Shown: piece by piece, positions 1 to 11,747 of the stretch
Position numbering within the stretch: the first letter of the stretch is position 1
Layout: each line of letters opens with the position of its first letter
Assembly: GCF_050948215.1 (NCBI RefSeq)
Contig: NC_135152.1
Location: forward strand, 4,870,310-4,934,309
Direction: 5' to 3'
DNA: 64,000 bases
DNA from: Halictus rubicundus
Taxonomy: Eukaryota; Arthropoda; Insecta; Hymenoptera; Halictidae
Notes under the pieces: model-generated
Told to the model about the DNA's origin: nothing
Seen by the model: the letters and a program-made list of their open reading frames with translations, nothing else
The model's database searches: none
Translations under genes and position numbers: made by a program

Positions 1-959
1 TTTGGAAACCCTCCCTTCCTCATCCCCCATACCAACACAAAATGAACAATCAGCAGAACAAACTCATCGATAATCCCCGACTCAGATCAGCGCAATTCCG
101 CCAGGAAAAAGACTTCGCCGAGTTATCAATTCCACCCCCGCGCACCCCTCAACCCCAGGACGAATGACCTTGACGTAGAATCGAATTTACGAATCGCTCT
201 CGCCCCTCCAACAGGAAAGAGAAAGAGAAAGAGAAATAGAAGGTCGAAGGGGGTGGGTCGTCATCTTGGGGGTTGAAAGTATGGTTGCGCGCGCATCGGC
301 TCAATACTAGCTCCTGTGAGCGACCCAGCCTCTTCCTGGTCTCTGGTCGACCACGTGTGTGCCTTCAGCCCTCGAGCCACCCCACGAAAAATGCATCTCC
401 TCTATTCTTTTCGTTTCCACCCCCTCCAACCCCTTGCTCTCCACCCCGTCGTGAGCCCTTCGAAGTTTCCTCACGATCTGCCCGGGGCGCGGAATCCTCT
501 GTCGCTCTGTTCCCCCCACGAATGGTATCGTCCCCCTTCATCCCCCCATAGAATAATACGTCCCACCCTTTAACCACCCCCTGTGTCCCTGCCCGGAATT
601 TCGAACCGAGTTCCATCGGGAAGAAATTCAACAGCGCGGGGCCTCTAACGCCCAGGTGTTTCTACCCTGTTCCATGTTCCACGGGTAACCAACCCCCCTC
701 CCCTCCCTTGTTCACACCCGCACACGCTTTTCAAGTCGCATTTTTTCCGGGGGACGTTCGACCGACGCGCCGTCGGTTTTGCATCAATCTGAATTTAGAT
801 TAGAGAATAAATATTTGAACCCGAGGGTGGGTACGCGGTTGGAATTTAGGGGTGCGACGGGGGTGGCCGAGGTACCCGGCAGGGTAATTACGGTCGCGGA
901 AACCTCCCTCGCCGCTGCGCCACCCTAAATGCGAGCTTGTCCTTTTCCGGGCTCCGGGA
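1..959. other. GC/CpG-rich non-coding segment
   Basis: No gene is recognised. The segment is CpG-rich, with a pyrimidine-rich stretch on the + strand at about 360-720 and a short GAAAGA-type purine repeat at about 213-239. Open frames on both strands overlap each other here, as expected from composition alone. It resembles the other GC-rich islands of the window. Confidence 0.5.
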
Positions 960-2126
960 GAGAGCGTTTTTCAAGATTAAGGAAAGATGAGAAAAGTTTT
1001 AATAACTGGTGATAGAGTTAGAGGTGAGGGGTGGGTTCTGAAGCGTGGTCACCGAGGAATTTGTGTCGGTTTTATTAAAATTGTGATATCTTAAAATATA
1101 CTAAAAATGTTAGAATAAATATAGGTACACTGTAAATATGAGTACCTTGGTTTTCATTGTTGACAATGAACTAGTTCTACTTATGGTAATTGTGAAAATA
1201 ACCATAAGGCAAGAGGTTAATCACATTCCAAAATAATTTTTGCGTTACTGAAGTCGTAATTTACACGTGTTCTGCAGGCAATATTGTTCGTCATAAAATC
1301 TCTAATAATTTCATCACCAAAGTACTGTAATTCGGCCTACTCACTGTAATTTGTCCCTTGGTGTCAAATTTTCACAGTGGCGAAGAATCAATGTGACAGA
1401 AAAATAAATAAATAATGGAAAAATAGAATAATGGATTTTTCAAATAAAATTGCAGATCTCGAAGTCTCTAAGTGATAGTATTCGTCTCATCTATGCATTG
1501 GTTTTGGTTTGTTTTTGGTGTACATCCGACGGAGGGGGGGGGAGGAGAGTTTTAATTGTTTCTGAGCATGCTTCAGCTATACGGGGGCAACGATCTTTAT
1601 CCACCAGAGTACAGCTGCCTGCTATAGATGTTTTTTGCAATGAGAGTATTTAGGATTCTTTACGACAGCTTTTGCCTGCAATTCCAAGGAACAAGTGTAT
1701 TTTAACTTGCATCTGCTCAGTGCATTTGGAAGGTAATGTGTTATAATAATTCGATTATGAGAGGTGGTAATTCAGAGATTAGTATGGTAATAGCTATACT
1801 TAGTTGGAGGACTGTCTTTGGGGCCTGATAATTGATACTTATGGGACCATTTTCTGGAAGTGGAGCAGGGAAATCGACGATCTTATGTTTCGGTCGTCTG
1901 TATAATAGAGTATTGACTTTATAATTTATTTATTATTATTAACATTCATTTGCTGGTACACGATTAAAAAAGCATACATCATAATTTTTCTTGCTGGAAT
2001 ATGTAAATTAATTTCACATCGATTGCTTGTATAAACTGCATACAAGTCACGAACTCATTTTTTCCAGAATTAATTCAACAACATAAATTTATGCCAACAG
2101 TGGCCGAATTTAATTCTTCGAAACCA
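960..2126. other. AT-rich stretch without a recognisable gene
   Basis: Mostly AT-rich unique-looking sequence. A splice-acceptor-like AAATAAAATTGCAG precedes an open frame at 1450-1653, but the frame has no recognisable domain, includes a run of G residues read as glycines, and has no convincing donor. I do not call it a gene. Confidence 0.4.
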
Positions 2127-2320
2127 TTAACACTAGCACTACCGAACCAGTCCAAATGAATGGTTCCCCATTTTTTCTTTCACAATTACTGAAATTATAG
2201 AAATGTTTTGAAGCACATGTTAGAATGAAAATGGTATGAGGTTCGAATAGACGTAGTCTTGTGATTATCACAAAGCGATATACATCAGTTGTATTGATTA
2301 CTCGGTAGTTCTAGTGTTAA
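2127..2320. mobile_element. piggyBac-like MITE with TTAA target duplications
   Basis: TTAA occurs at 2127-2130 and again at 2317-2320. Just inside are inverted termini, CACTAGCACTACCGA on the left and TCGGTAGTTCTAGTG on the right, which differ at one base when aligned as inverted repeats. The interior is about 186 bp, AT-rich and non-coding. A TTAA target site with short C-initiated terminal inverted repeats is the hallmark of the piggyBac superfamily, so this is read as a non-autonomous derivative. A sequence starting the same way lies at 59230. Family assignment is by structure only. Confidence 0.75.
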
Positions 2321-2324
2321 ATAC

Positions 2325-3018
2325 TGTTGCGGAGGCTTCGGCCCCGCCTCGCCGGCGAACACATCCCTCAACCAAACAACAACACCGAACACTACCAACA
2401 ACTAAATAACTATTTATTGGCTGTCAACGGACAATGTTAAAAGATGCGATACAGGTGCGTGCTCTCGCTTCGACGACTCGAGAGATTCTGTCGTCTGTCT
2501 TCTTCTTAACAACAACCCCGTTGGCCGGATACCACAATATCGATACGACGGCCAACTTCTCTCGATCGCCGCAATCGACAGCTTCCATCGTAACAATACC
2601 AACCCGCAGTCAACAAGAAACAATAATGTTCCCACAAGTGACCCAGGCCATCTGAACGATCGTCTTCGTTCAATCTTGACTATGCCAAAAAACAATCAAG
2701 CGTGTTTCGTTTTCTGAAGGGAGGACTGACCGAGATGACGCGCCGAAGGCGTTCCGAAATGTGTGCCGACACATATTTCCGTTCGCCAGGTAACAGAAGT
2801 GTCGGGCGCAGCGCAGGTGAGCGTGCTGCAAGTCGCAACCGCGTTGGCAGATAAGCCGGTCGTTCGTACACAGGGATCACACGTCCGGGGCTTCTCGCTA
2901 CACCAGATAAGGGAGTCTCTCCCGGCCACTTAAATGCATTAAGCACTCTTTACGGCTCCTCGCGACCGTAAATCTCACCCTTTCCGTCACGTTCCATATT
3001 TTCGAGGGACGCGCCACG
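2325..3018 (-). mobile_element. Possible solo LTR (minus orientation)
   Basis: On the minus strand the segment carries an AATAAA signal (about 2410) followed by a GT-rich stretch and ends CCGCAACA at 2325, the TG...CA style end of an LTR. AATAC lies directly outside at 2320-2324 and again at 3019-3023, a candidate 5-bp target duplication. Against this, the other terminus would read CGTGG on the minus strand rather than TG. No primer-binding site, polyprotein or second LTR is visible. It could instead be unrelated sequence beside the MITE. Confidence 0.3.
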
Positions 3019-3023
3019 AATAC

Positions 3024-3495
3024 TGACCGGGAGGGAAACGGACGGATCGAATAGGGTGGGGCGAAAGGGGGCCGACACCATCATGGTCCCCATGATATTC
3101 GTCAGCTATTCTTACCTTCGACTGCGGGACGTGACGCGGGTCGATATGATCCGTGCTGGTGCGAAAACATCGATCTGCAAAACGAGCTATGTTGGCCGAT
3201 CGTCGTGGCCAGAATGTTTAACTTTCAGTTGAAACAAATTAATACACCCTATCCTGCGAACTATCCCACATCTGAGTACGATGGATCCTAAAGGAGTCCT
3301 AAAGGATCATGACGTATTCTGGTCTACCTTCGTGTTGCAGAAGTTGTCTTAATTTTTTTGACATTTTCAAAAAGTGGTAGTAAATAACATCGGTACAGTA
3401 GAATAGATGTATACATGGACAATGATTTAATACAATTCTTCGTTTAACTTTGTTATTATTACAAAGTATATTATCACTTAGTATACTAACAATAA
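3024..3495. other. Non-coding stretch
   Basis: A GC-rich first part (to about 3210) passes into AT-rich sequence. I see no gene, repeat or site to annotate. Confidence 0.4.
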
Positions 3496-3664
3496 GTAGC
3501 GGATTTTATGCATTCATGGCAACATTAAGTTGACGCACCTGGTAATAGTAGAAATATTAATTTAAGGATTACTACGAGTAATTACAGTAAAACGAAAGGT
3601 AAAAAATTATCAATAAGACGGTAGACTGCCCACAGACATGCCATTTGTATAATAAAAAACCGTC
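3496..3664. mobile_element. Possible small TA-flanked MITE
   Basis: The left end GCGGATTTTATGCATTCATG (from about 3499) matches the terminal motif of the MITE family described at 11748-12072. A degenerate inverted counterpart may lie at about 3638-3664. Only the left end is convincing. Confidence 0.3.
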
Positions 3665-4319
3665 CCTGGCCGACATCGTTGGCACCTGTCCTCAGCTACC
3701 GCGTGTAATCGTGCGAGCGGGAAAATTTGAAAATAAAATGGGTCCGTGGCCGATCGTTCACGGCCATAAATCGATCATGCGAGTAATCCAGAGGCTGACC
3801 ACAGACCGGGCGTTCCGGTATCTCTCGGCTGTGTTCGTTTCCTCTGCCGCCATAAATTCCAACGGTGGGGATCAGCCCGAACGTAACCATTGTAAGTCAT
3901 GGACCCGGGTTACGTGGCCGGGAGCAGGTACGTTGCTGTAACTCATACAAGCGAATCCATTACAAGAGGAACACGGCGTTTGTTTAATTTAATGTCGGGC
4001 GCTCGAACGTAATCGAACTATTTCTATCGATGATCGCTCGGCGGAGAACCCTGTGATCTCTGGGAAACTTTATCTCTGTTTTCCTGTAATCTTGAAATCG
4101 AGTAGCGAGCTCGCTAAGTATTGGCGGGATTCCCTGGCACTCGGTCAAGAACGAAATTTCATATTTCGGACGGTTACACTCGCGTTCGAGTTTATACCTG
4201 AATCGACTTCCGGTTTTTCCGTGTGGGACATGAGAATCTTTTTTGCGACGAGAGAAACGTGTTTTTCTCATTGTGATACTAAACGAAATTTAGTAGATGA
4301 TCTCATGTGGAATTCGGGG
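3665..4319. other. Non-coding stretch
   Basis: Mixed composition. Open frames at 3645-3941, 3984-4271 (minus) and 4053-4322 overlap without any domain or codon pattern I recognise. A donor-like CAG|GTACGT sits at about 3928 but has no supporting exon. Confidence 0.4.
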
Positions 4320-4535
4320 TAAAATTCAGTACCTCATTTAGTGAAAAGTTCAATGCAAAAATTCTGTACTAATTTCAGTGGAAAATACAGTAGAAGATCT
4401 GTCAAAATTGAGTAGAAAAATCAGTAACAAATTTACTGTAAAATGCAATGCAATATTACACACAATATCCAGAATAAATTCAGTACAAAATTCGGTTCAC
4501 GATTCAACACAAAGTTGAGTAGAAAATTCAATTTT
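4320..4535. repeat. Degenerate short-period minisatellite (about 20 bp)
   Basis: Variants of AAAATTCAGTA recur roughly every 18-24 bases from about 4320 to 4535, with many substitutions and small indels. The period is approximate by eye. Confidence 0.5.
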
Positions 4536-5590
4536 TTTAAGCAGCTTTATTTAAAATTTTTTACAACAATGTACTGTAGAGTAATAAAACGTACTGTTCG
4601 CAATTGTCCCTATTTTCCTCAGGGATTGTCGTTCTCAGTGCAACCTACTTAGTCCTCAATAATTGTTCTCTGTTTATAGTGTCCCACTTTTTTTAAATTT
4701 CCGCCCATTGCCGTCCACTTTCAGAAAGATTATTTTCTGTTGAACAGCGTTTAATCGATAATTTATGCATATCGAGACTATAAAACACACATATGGTGTT
4801 GATTTAAAACATTGACAAGGTATAAATTATGTTTCATTTCCGATAAAAAGGAAAATTTATTCCTGTTTTATCCCGTACACAAAACCTATGGAAAGAACTC
4901 CACAAGATTTTATATTACGATGTTGTAATTGAGCCTATTACATAGTGCACATAACTGTGAACGTTATGGAAGGCGCTGCTAATTTTTATAACACGTACAT
5001 TACATGATACTCTAAAAAAAAAAGAAAGGTTTAAAAAAGTTGAGTTGATTTTCAGCTTGAGAGGAATGATTATTATTCCTGGGATAGCGTGCGGCTGCGC
5101 GGTGTTGTGTGACCAGTAGAGTGTAAATTATTGTTGAGTCTATGAGGCAGTTTCGAGCTGGTGCAATTAATAATGAGCTTGTATTTCTTATTGGAGCTTC
5201 TCGTAAGTAGTAAGATTCGAAGGAAATAGGAAGTTCGAGGTTCGATTACAGGAATTATAGCAACTTGAATTATAGCAAATTGCAATTGTAAGTGGACAGT
5301 TTTGAAATTTCTTTTCTCCCAGAAAATTTCTCTTTTTAGGAGATTGAGACTGAAGTTTATTATAGCACTTACTATTCCACTTCTGTGATCTCTATAGAAT
5401 TGACACAATTTATAACTCATTCATAGATTCATGTTTCATCACTTTTTATTACAATTTTATGCACGCTCTTACAATATTCTTCTAACATTTATTCGCCAGC
5501 AGTGGTCGAAAGTACCTATTTTTCAGAGGCAAGCTATTAAAATTAAATGTCTCCCAAGAAATCCTTATTTACACTAAATAATCAAAACTA
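4536..5590. other. AT-rich non-coding stretch
   Basis: AT-rich sequence with a short A-rich tract near 5015-5025. The 115-codon minus-strand frame at 5073-5420 shows no recognisable motif and is not called. Confidence 0.4.
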
Positions 5591-6000
5591 CAGGGTGCCC
5601 GAAAAATGTTCGAGCTCCTTGAAAGAGATGGGGGGTTATTCTAGGGGAGGTATTCTAGGGGTTTCCTGGGGTTATACTAAGAGGCTTTTCTCCATGCGAA
5701 AATGTCATACGTGTTATTCGAGTTATCAACGAGAAGCACAGGCCAATCAGAGCGCAGCTACGAGGTCAGCGCGCCGGCCGATTCTACTGACCGCGGCGCG
5801 ACAGCGACGCTATCATTCAGTCAGTAGACTATCACTCAGTCAGTAGAATCGGCCGCGCTCGCCGCTCCGAGCCTGTGTTCTTCGTTAGTAACTCGAAAAC
5901 GGAGCCGCAAAGTATGACATTATCGCAACGGAGAAACCTTCTTAAAATAACCCCAGGAATCACTCCTTTCAAGGAACTCGAACATTTTTCGGACACCCTG
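5591..6000. mobile_element. Fold-back MITE with long inverted arms
   Basis: The element begins CAGGGTGCCCGAAAAATG at 5591 and ends CATTTTTCGGACACCCTG at 6000. The outer 35 bases pair with two mismatches. Similarity between the two ends continues inward for most of each half: shared blocks include a TTCTCC...AATGTCATAC segment, a CGAGTTA...AACGA segment and GGCCGATTCTACTGAC, leaving a short centre with repeated CAGTCAGTAGA. The whole 410 bp can therefore fold into one long imperfect hairpin. There is no coding sequence. No clear target duplication is visible, so the superfamily is not assigned. Confidence 0.8.
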
Positions 6001-6439
6001 TGTAATCCTTGGGACTCACCAGAAAGAACCAATTCCTCTTCATATTCATCTCAAAAGTAGAACATTTTGAAGACGATTTTTCAAATTTCTATCCGAGTAC
6101 CCTCACTACCCATGAAAAATTTTCAAGTTTCGCGGAAGCCCATATGTACAGAAAATAAAAATGTTCTACCTCAATTGTAACAAATGGGTGTAAAACAAAA
6201 ATCAATTTCCTCCTCATTGGGCCAATGTTAAAATTTTTCCGGTACCTATCAGCACGCCTGCGATACAATTCCAAAAGATTAAACTTGTATCTAACATCCT
6301 CACCAAGCAAAAATTATACGACACCGAGCATTGGAGTCCTCAACCCTGCTGTATATCTCGCCTACTGAACCACATGACAAAAGCGAAGAATCCTCGGTCT
6401 AACAATTGCGCAAACAACAAAGGGGGTCAAACAAAGCTG
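6001..6439. other. Non-coding stretch
   Basis: AT-rich to mixed sequence between the fold-back MITE and the next GC-rich island. Nothing recognisable. Confidence 0.4.
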
Positions 6440-7200
6440 TAGATCAATCTCTGCGTGCTGAATCGTCGGTCCAGTCGGCCGGCTCGGCCATGAATAAAAT
6501 TATCGGTGTCGGTGTTTTTCGGGCATCGGCCAATAAAACGATCAGGCTTACAGAGGGAGTAAAGAAACGCCCCGTGGCCCGGGCTGATCGGTGAAATATC
6601 TCACGAAATAATCCCCCGGGAGCGTCCATGGGGCTGGGAATGGGGTCCCGGCGGGCGCCGCGCCGGCCGTACAAAGCCCGTCGAATTTACGTACACGGCC
6701 GCGGGGAAATTATACAAATTAACCATCGGCCAAATTGCCGGGTAAATTATACAATTACACACGGGACCGGGGGCCTCGTAACGTACACCGTGGACGGTTC
6801 GCCTCTCTCGTGATGGGAGGCCACGGTGGAACGTGGGTAGAGTCGCCATGGTTGTGTTCTCCGTTTCGTGGGGGGAGTGCACACCTTGGAACGAAAAAGG
6901 TGGACCGGGGGGAGGGGGGGGGGAATAGGTTTCTTCTTCGTGTGGACCTCTAGAGCTGACCGGAGAGGGCGGGGGTGAGCGGCAATCAAGCCTTAATTAG
7001 CCGGCGCAGCAGTTCCCGCGGTAACTGGTCTAACCTCTTACAACCTGTCCTTCGAGTATGCGAGCCCGTCGTGCGTATGGTTGCTACGGTTAGCCGCGTA
7101 TACACCCGTCCGTCGAGATGAAAGTGACAAGCTGGGAAAATGACCGTTCCGCTCGCCTTGCACGCCTCAAATGATCCTAAATGTCTCCCTCTTTTGTCCC
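6440..7200. other. GC-rich island, possible regulatory DNA
   Basis: Sharp rise in GC and CpG. Short AT-rich homeodomain-like cores sit inside GC-rich DNA: AATAAAAT near 6490, a near-duplicate AAATTATACAA at about 6710 and 6743, and TTAATTAG at about 6993. A G-run lies at about 6908-6922. Frames on both strands overlap and are not believed. A regulatory role is inference from composition and motif density only. Confidence 0.3.
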
Positions 7201-7379
7201 TGTTACTGGAGGGAGCATGACTCCTGGCGATAATCTGTGGAGTTTGATTGCTGGTTCAGTGGGCTTTTGCATTGCAATTGTTGAGCGATTATGGTAAAAG
7301 ATTGTATGCGAGAAATCGAGTGCAGAAGGGATGGTAATGATAATGGTAATGGCATTTAATACAATTTTTTAGGGCATGT

Positions 7380-7650
7380 AATTAATTTTGATCTATTAAC
7401 AAATATAGAAAAATTGCAATTGCCCAAGTAGTCGATATTTGTGAAAATATTTTTGTGGAGATCTGCAGAATTGATTCTGCTCTATTTATAAATATAGAAA
7501 AATTGCAATTGCCTACGCAGTTAATATTTGCGAGAACGTTTTGCGAAGCTTGGAAGAATTAATTGTGTTCCATTAACAAATGTAGGAAAATTGCAATTGC
7601 CCGCGTGGTTAATAATGGAAAAATATTTTTGCGAAGCCCAGAATAATTAA
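7380..7650. repeat. Degenerate tandem repeat, about 89 bp x 3
   Basis: GAAAAATTGCAATTGCC recurs at 7408 and 7497, and as GAAAATTGCAATTGCCC at 7586, a spacing of 89 bases. Flanking blocks with TTAACAAAT before and GTTAATATTTGYGA after also repeat. Confidence 0.75.
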
Positions 7651-9394
7651 CTCCTGCTTACTAAAAATGCAGAGTGTTTATGTAGATGCTGCAGATTTAT
7701 TTAGAAATGCTTACCTAACGCATTTGATTCATTAGCTGGTATCAACTTCGTTGCTACCAGTTTTCTGTGAGCAATAAACCGATCGATGCCAGAAAACAAG
7801 TCTATTATCATCGATACTGACTACATAGTATCTTCCATCCGCCATCTTCCTCCATTCTCTTCCCGAAACGGTCTCCTTCGGTGATTTTATTGATCGCTTT
7901 ATGACGTCCAAGTATCCCCAATCCTCGTCCGAAGTCGACGGTGTTCCATCGGCGACCAATCACCATCGGCCCCAAATTCTGGAGACAATTCCGGAGCAGC
8001 ATAAAAACATACCTGGACCGTCGGAGGAATCATAATCGAATTGAAAATACGATCTTCGAGCAGCTGTCAAATTTACGGGTGATCTGAAAGAAGAATCATG
8101 AATGAGAAGAATTTCAAACATTCTTTGAAATCATTTATTTGGAGAGAATAAAAGAAACGGAGGGGAAAAATCTTGAAAAATATTATGAAACGGAATTTGT
8201 ATAAACAATTCGATATTCCGGGAGGGTCGCGAAGGAATTCCGAAAGATTGAATACTGGTAGAAAATATAAAGAAAGGCGTTCGAGAGAATCTACAATCGA
8301 TTTCCATTTATTTTCCTTCGTCGACGTGTATGCGTCAGACCTGGACAAAATATGACCGTAAGAATAGTGAAAAAACTTTTAAAAAATGGTGCAGGTTGAA
8401 ATACAAAATCAATTAAATTTTAGCATAGGTTCATTTTATTTGCCAAATCCATTAGCGAAGATTAAATTTAAATCATAAGATCATGAATTTATATAAAATT
8501 TTACAAGTGCAAGTGCAGGTGGCAGAATTGTACAATCACGCCAATGATTTACCGATCAAGAGAAAATTAATTTTAATTCTCGCAAAAATTCGGTTTTCGA
8601 ATCATTTTGCAAAAAGCAGACCGTCGAATTTTATTGCAACTTGCTCGAATATACAAATCAATTTAACATCTACAATCTACACTCAAAATCGAATGCTAAT
8701 TACACCCCAATTTAATTCTTAAAATATAAATGTCAAATAAAAATGTCATATAAATGTTATGTTAAATATAAATGTGTATTTCCTAAACACTGCACAAGGA
8801 TTAAACGAAGACGAATGAAACCAAACTCCTCCTCTTTCCAAAATTTGCCAACTCTCGAATTGTTCCGTTCCGAAAAATGTCCCGAACGGCAAGTGTCAAA
8901 AACAAAGTTCAACGGTTCCGAATTCAACTAAAATTTGCATTCCTTTCTGACTACCCTAGAAAAACAAGAACCGCGTCAGGAAGATCCAATAATCAGATTA
9001 CGTTTCGCCAACTCCGGCGCTCGCACACCCCGGGCGAAAACAGAGTTTCGCTTGCAGGATGGAAATCAACTTAGTAAATACATTCTATCTTTGAGAGGGT
9101 AGGGGGACGGGGGGATGGGACGCAAACAGAGCAGAGAAGCGGAGTCAACATTCCTTTCGAGGACACCATTTTGCCTGCTCTTGTTCCCCTCTCGGCGTCC
9201 AGCCGCCTGTATAATTCATTTCCCATAACTCCCATGGGATTGCGTCACGGGTCGTGCTTTCCACGAGGGTCCAAACGCAGCCATGCTGTTTCACCGAAGC
9301 TTCCATACAGAAAAAAAGAGGGGAGAGAGAGATATGGAGAGAGAGAAAAAAAGTCGTTGAAGCTTCCATAGAGGTAAAAGGAGAGGAGAATATC

Positions 9395-9395
<1 letters not shown>
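7651..9395. other. Non-coding stretch
   Basis: AT-rich sequence to about 9080, then GC-richer. Frames at 7732-7959, 8073-8348 and 9145-9369 show no domains. A purine-rich AGAGAG lead-in at 9320-9395 precedes the microsatellite. Confidence 0.4.

Positions 9396-9443
<48 letters not shown>
9396..9443. repeat. (GA)n microsatellite
   Basis: Uninterrupted GA dinucleotides for about 46 bases. Confidence 0.95.
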
Positions 9444-9444
<1 letters not shown>

Positions 9445-10129
9445 AGTGGAAACTCGTCGACGCCGGTGTTTATAAATTTTCCATTTTCGAGTGTCTCGGG
9501 GGCCTGTTCTTGACCGAGACGCGTTCAGGTTACGGTCGAGGGATGATGAACGCGCGAAGAAGGTCGCGCAAGGGTTGGAAATGGCGCGGGGATCATGGTC
9601 GATGGACTGCTTACGAATTCACACCGGCGGAATTCTCATCTCCCGCCGACGAAAACCTTTATTTAGATGCAGGACTCTTACGGAAACTGTCGGGAAAACT
9701 TTCTTTACTCCCGAGGATTTGGATCCCGTCCCTTATGCCGCGATTAAATATGAATCGTCTGATTAATCTACGCCTGAATATTACAACCGGGCGTCATAAG
9801 CCACCCCTTTCCTGCGAACTTTCCGGAAAACTGGAAGAAACGCTTCTTTGCAGACATGCTTGGAGGGGGTTGCTACCCCTTTGTGCCAGTGAGCTTAATT
9901 ATTCTCAGTAATATTATCATCTTGAGACTCCCGTGCATGATTTGAGAGAGATTCGATTTATAACTCTCGTGTGATTTGTGTCATATTTATTTATTTTATT
10001 ATTTTTGTGTGGAGGGATAATATAATAATATAATATTCTTCTCATGTTAGAAGAATTTATTACATCGAGACGAAAAGACAATTTGAAAAATCTCAGTTAC
10101 TTCGCACCGTCACCGTGTACAGAATTTTG
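9444..10129. other. Non-coding stretch
   Basis: GC-rich to about 9900, then AT-rich. The 133-codon frame at 9510-9911 overlaps another frame on the same strand and has no recognisable fold, so it is left uncalled. Confidence 0.4.
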
Positions 10130-10560
10130 CCTGTGCCATTATCATCGGCGCACTCCCACGCCCGCGAAAAGCAAAATCCCCGCGAAAATGGGACGCGGCT
10201 CGGTGTAAATCGACATTCTGTCGCATATCGCGGGCCCCAGGGCCCGATAACGCAGCCCATGAATATGTAAGAATTGTTAATCCCGTCCGCGATTTATGGA
10301 AAACACGGCTACTCGGTAAACTGATACAGGGAAATTAGCGTCGTATAAATTTCAATGCAGTCCGGGGATTTCAATTCGAGTCTGTCCGCTGGAAAGGGCA
10401 TCATGGCGGACGATAATTTCCGTCTATCCGATTTTTGTCGAGCCCGTCACGTTCCTCCGGAGACGGGGGACTCGCTTTCGTGAATACGAAAGCATGCCAT
10501 CATTTGTACGCAAAACATTGCCATAACGAGCCACCATGGCCGACGATCAGGGACGCAGCT
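10130..10560. other. GC-rich island with GCCAT motifs
   Basis: GCCAT or its complement ATGGC occurs at about 10135, 10403, 10496, 10520 and 10536. A perfect 7-bp inverted repeat, CGGGCCC-CA-GGGCCCG, lies at 10231-10246. GCCAT is the core bound by the Pho/YY1 family. No coding evidence. Confidence 0.3.
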
Positions 10561-10699
10561 CGCTCTCCTAGGCCCTAATACTAATCACCATCGCATTTGT
10601 CACCCAACGTTCCCCCTAATCCACAGCTTATTTCATTATTTTTTTAAGGAACCTCTGACTATCGATTTCAGCTCTATAGCCAACTTTGTGATCATGCAT

Positions 10700-11189
10700 T
10701 TGATTTTACGGATCACTTCCTCTCTTCTAGTTCAACTTTTCTATCATCCCCTGATATCCTTGAAGTTCTCTGACAATTTTTATTTGAATTTTCAACCTCC
10801 AAAACTGGGCCCCAAATTTTTTCCACAGCTCTTCTACTTCAGTTCGTCTCAAGTCTAGACTATTCTCATTTTTATTTAAAATTTAGACCACTAGGTTTGC
10901 GTTGATTTTGCCATTTTCGTCAAGAATGGGACCCATCGCGTTTTTCGTGAATTTTGAGTCATATTTCTGGGCTCGACATTTTTCCTACCGCTCTTCTTCT
11001 TCAGTTCGTCTATCACCCCCTATCACTCTATCATACCCTATTAAGCTTAGACTACTCTGGTAATTTTTATTTGAATTTCGGCATTCTGGGTTTCCGTTAA
11101 TTTTGCCATTTTCGTCAAGAAAGGGTCCTATTTCGTTGTTCGTGGATTTCGAGGCGCGTTCCGGAGCCCGAAATTTTCTCCGCAGCTCG
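10700..11189. repeat. Degenerate tandem duplication, about 195 bp
   Basis: TTTTGCCATTTTCGTCAAGA occurs at 10906 and 11101. The upstream TTTTTATTTGAATTT and CTCTTCTNCTTCAGTTCGTC blocks also recur with the same spacing. Roughly 2.3 units are visible. Confidence 0.75.
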
Positions 11190-11747
11190 GATATAGTCCT
11201 CGCAGCACGATACGGTCCTGCGGACAGTGTAGCAAGTGGAAAACACGGTGGCAACCGAGGCCAAAGAATCCGAATCACGCTGCTTTCTTAATCCCGGCGG
11301 CTATTTTTACGAGTGGCGTCGCTGAAAACGATGGGTGACACTTTTCTAAACAGCGTCCCGATCGAACGACGTCTGCCCGGCTCGGCACACTGCAGAGGAA
11401 ATAATTACGTTGTTCGTTTGCCAGTGGGCGGAACAAAGTGGCAACGCAGATAACGTGGGGAAGTAAAAATAAAGTCGAAACGAAGACGACACGAGGTCGT
11501 GGTGCTCTCTCAGTCCCGTTGTTCAACAACATCCCGGATAGATAAATGTCATGAATACGTATGTATTTCTGAAGACGAAACGGCGAAAGAAGAAACTCTT
11601 TACAAGAAAACTGCGTAAATATTATATGTATGAGAGAGGCGTGGAAAATTCTTTATCCTTTGATCGGTGGCACGAGATAACTCGTGCGCGCTCATTAAAA
11701 GAAGCATGGGCCGCAGCATTATGGTTGTTTAGGGAGAACGATTCTTA
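11190..11747. other. Non-coding stretch
   Basis: GC-rich to about 11550, then AT-richer. No gene or repeat recognised. Confidence 0.4.

Noticed and set aside
10231..10246. GC-rich hairpin resembling a bacterial terminator
   Set aside because: No U-tract, no adjoining gene, and the DNA is eukaryotic.
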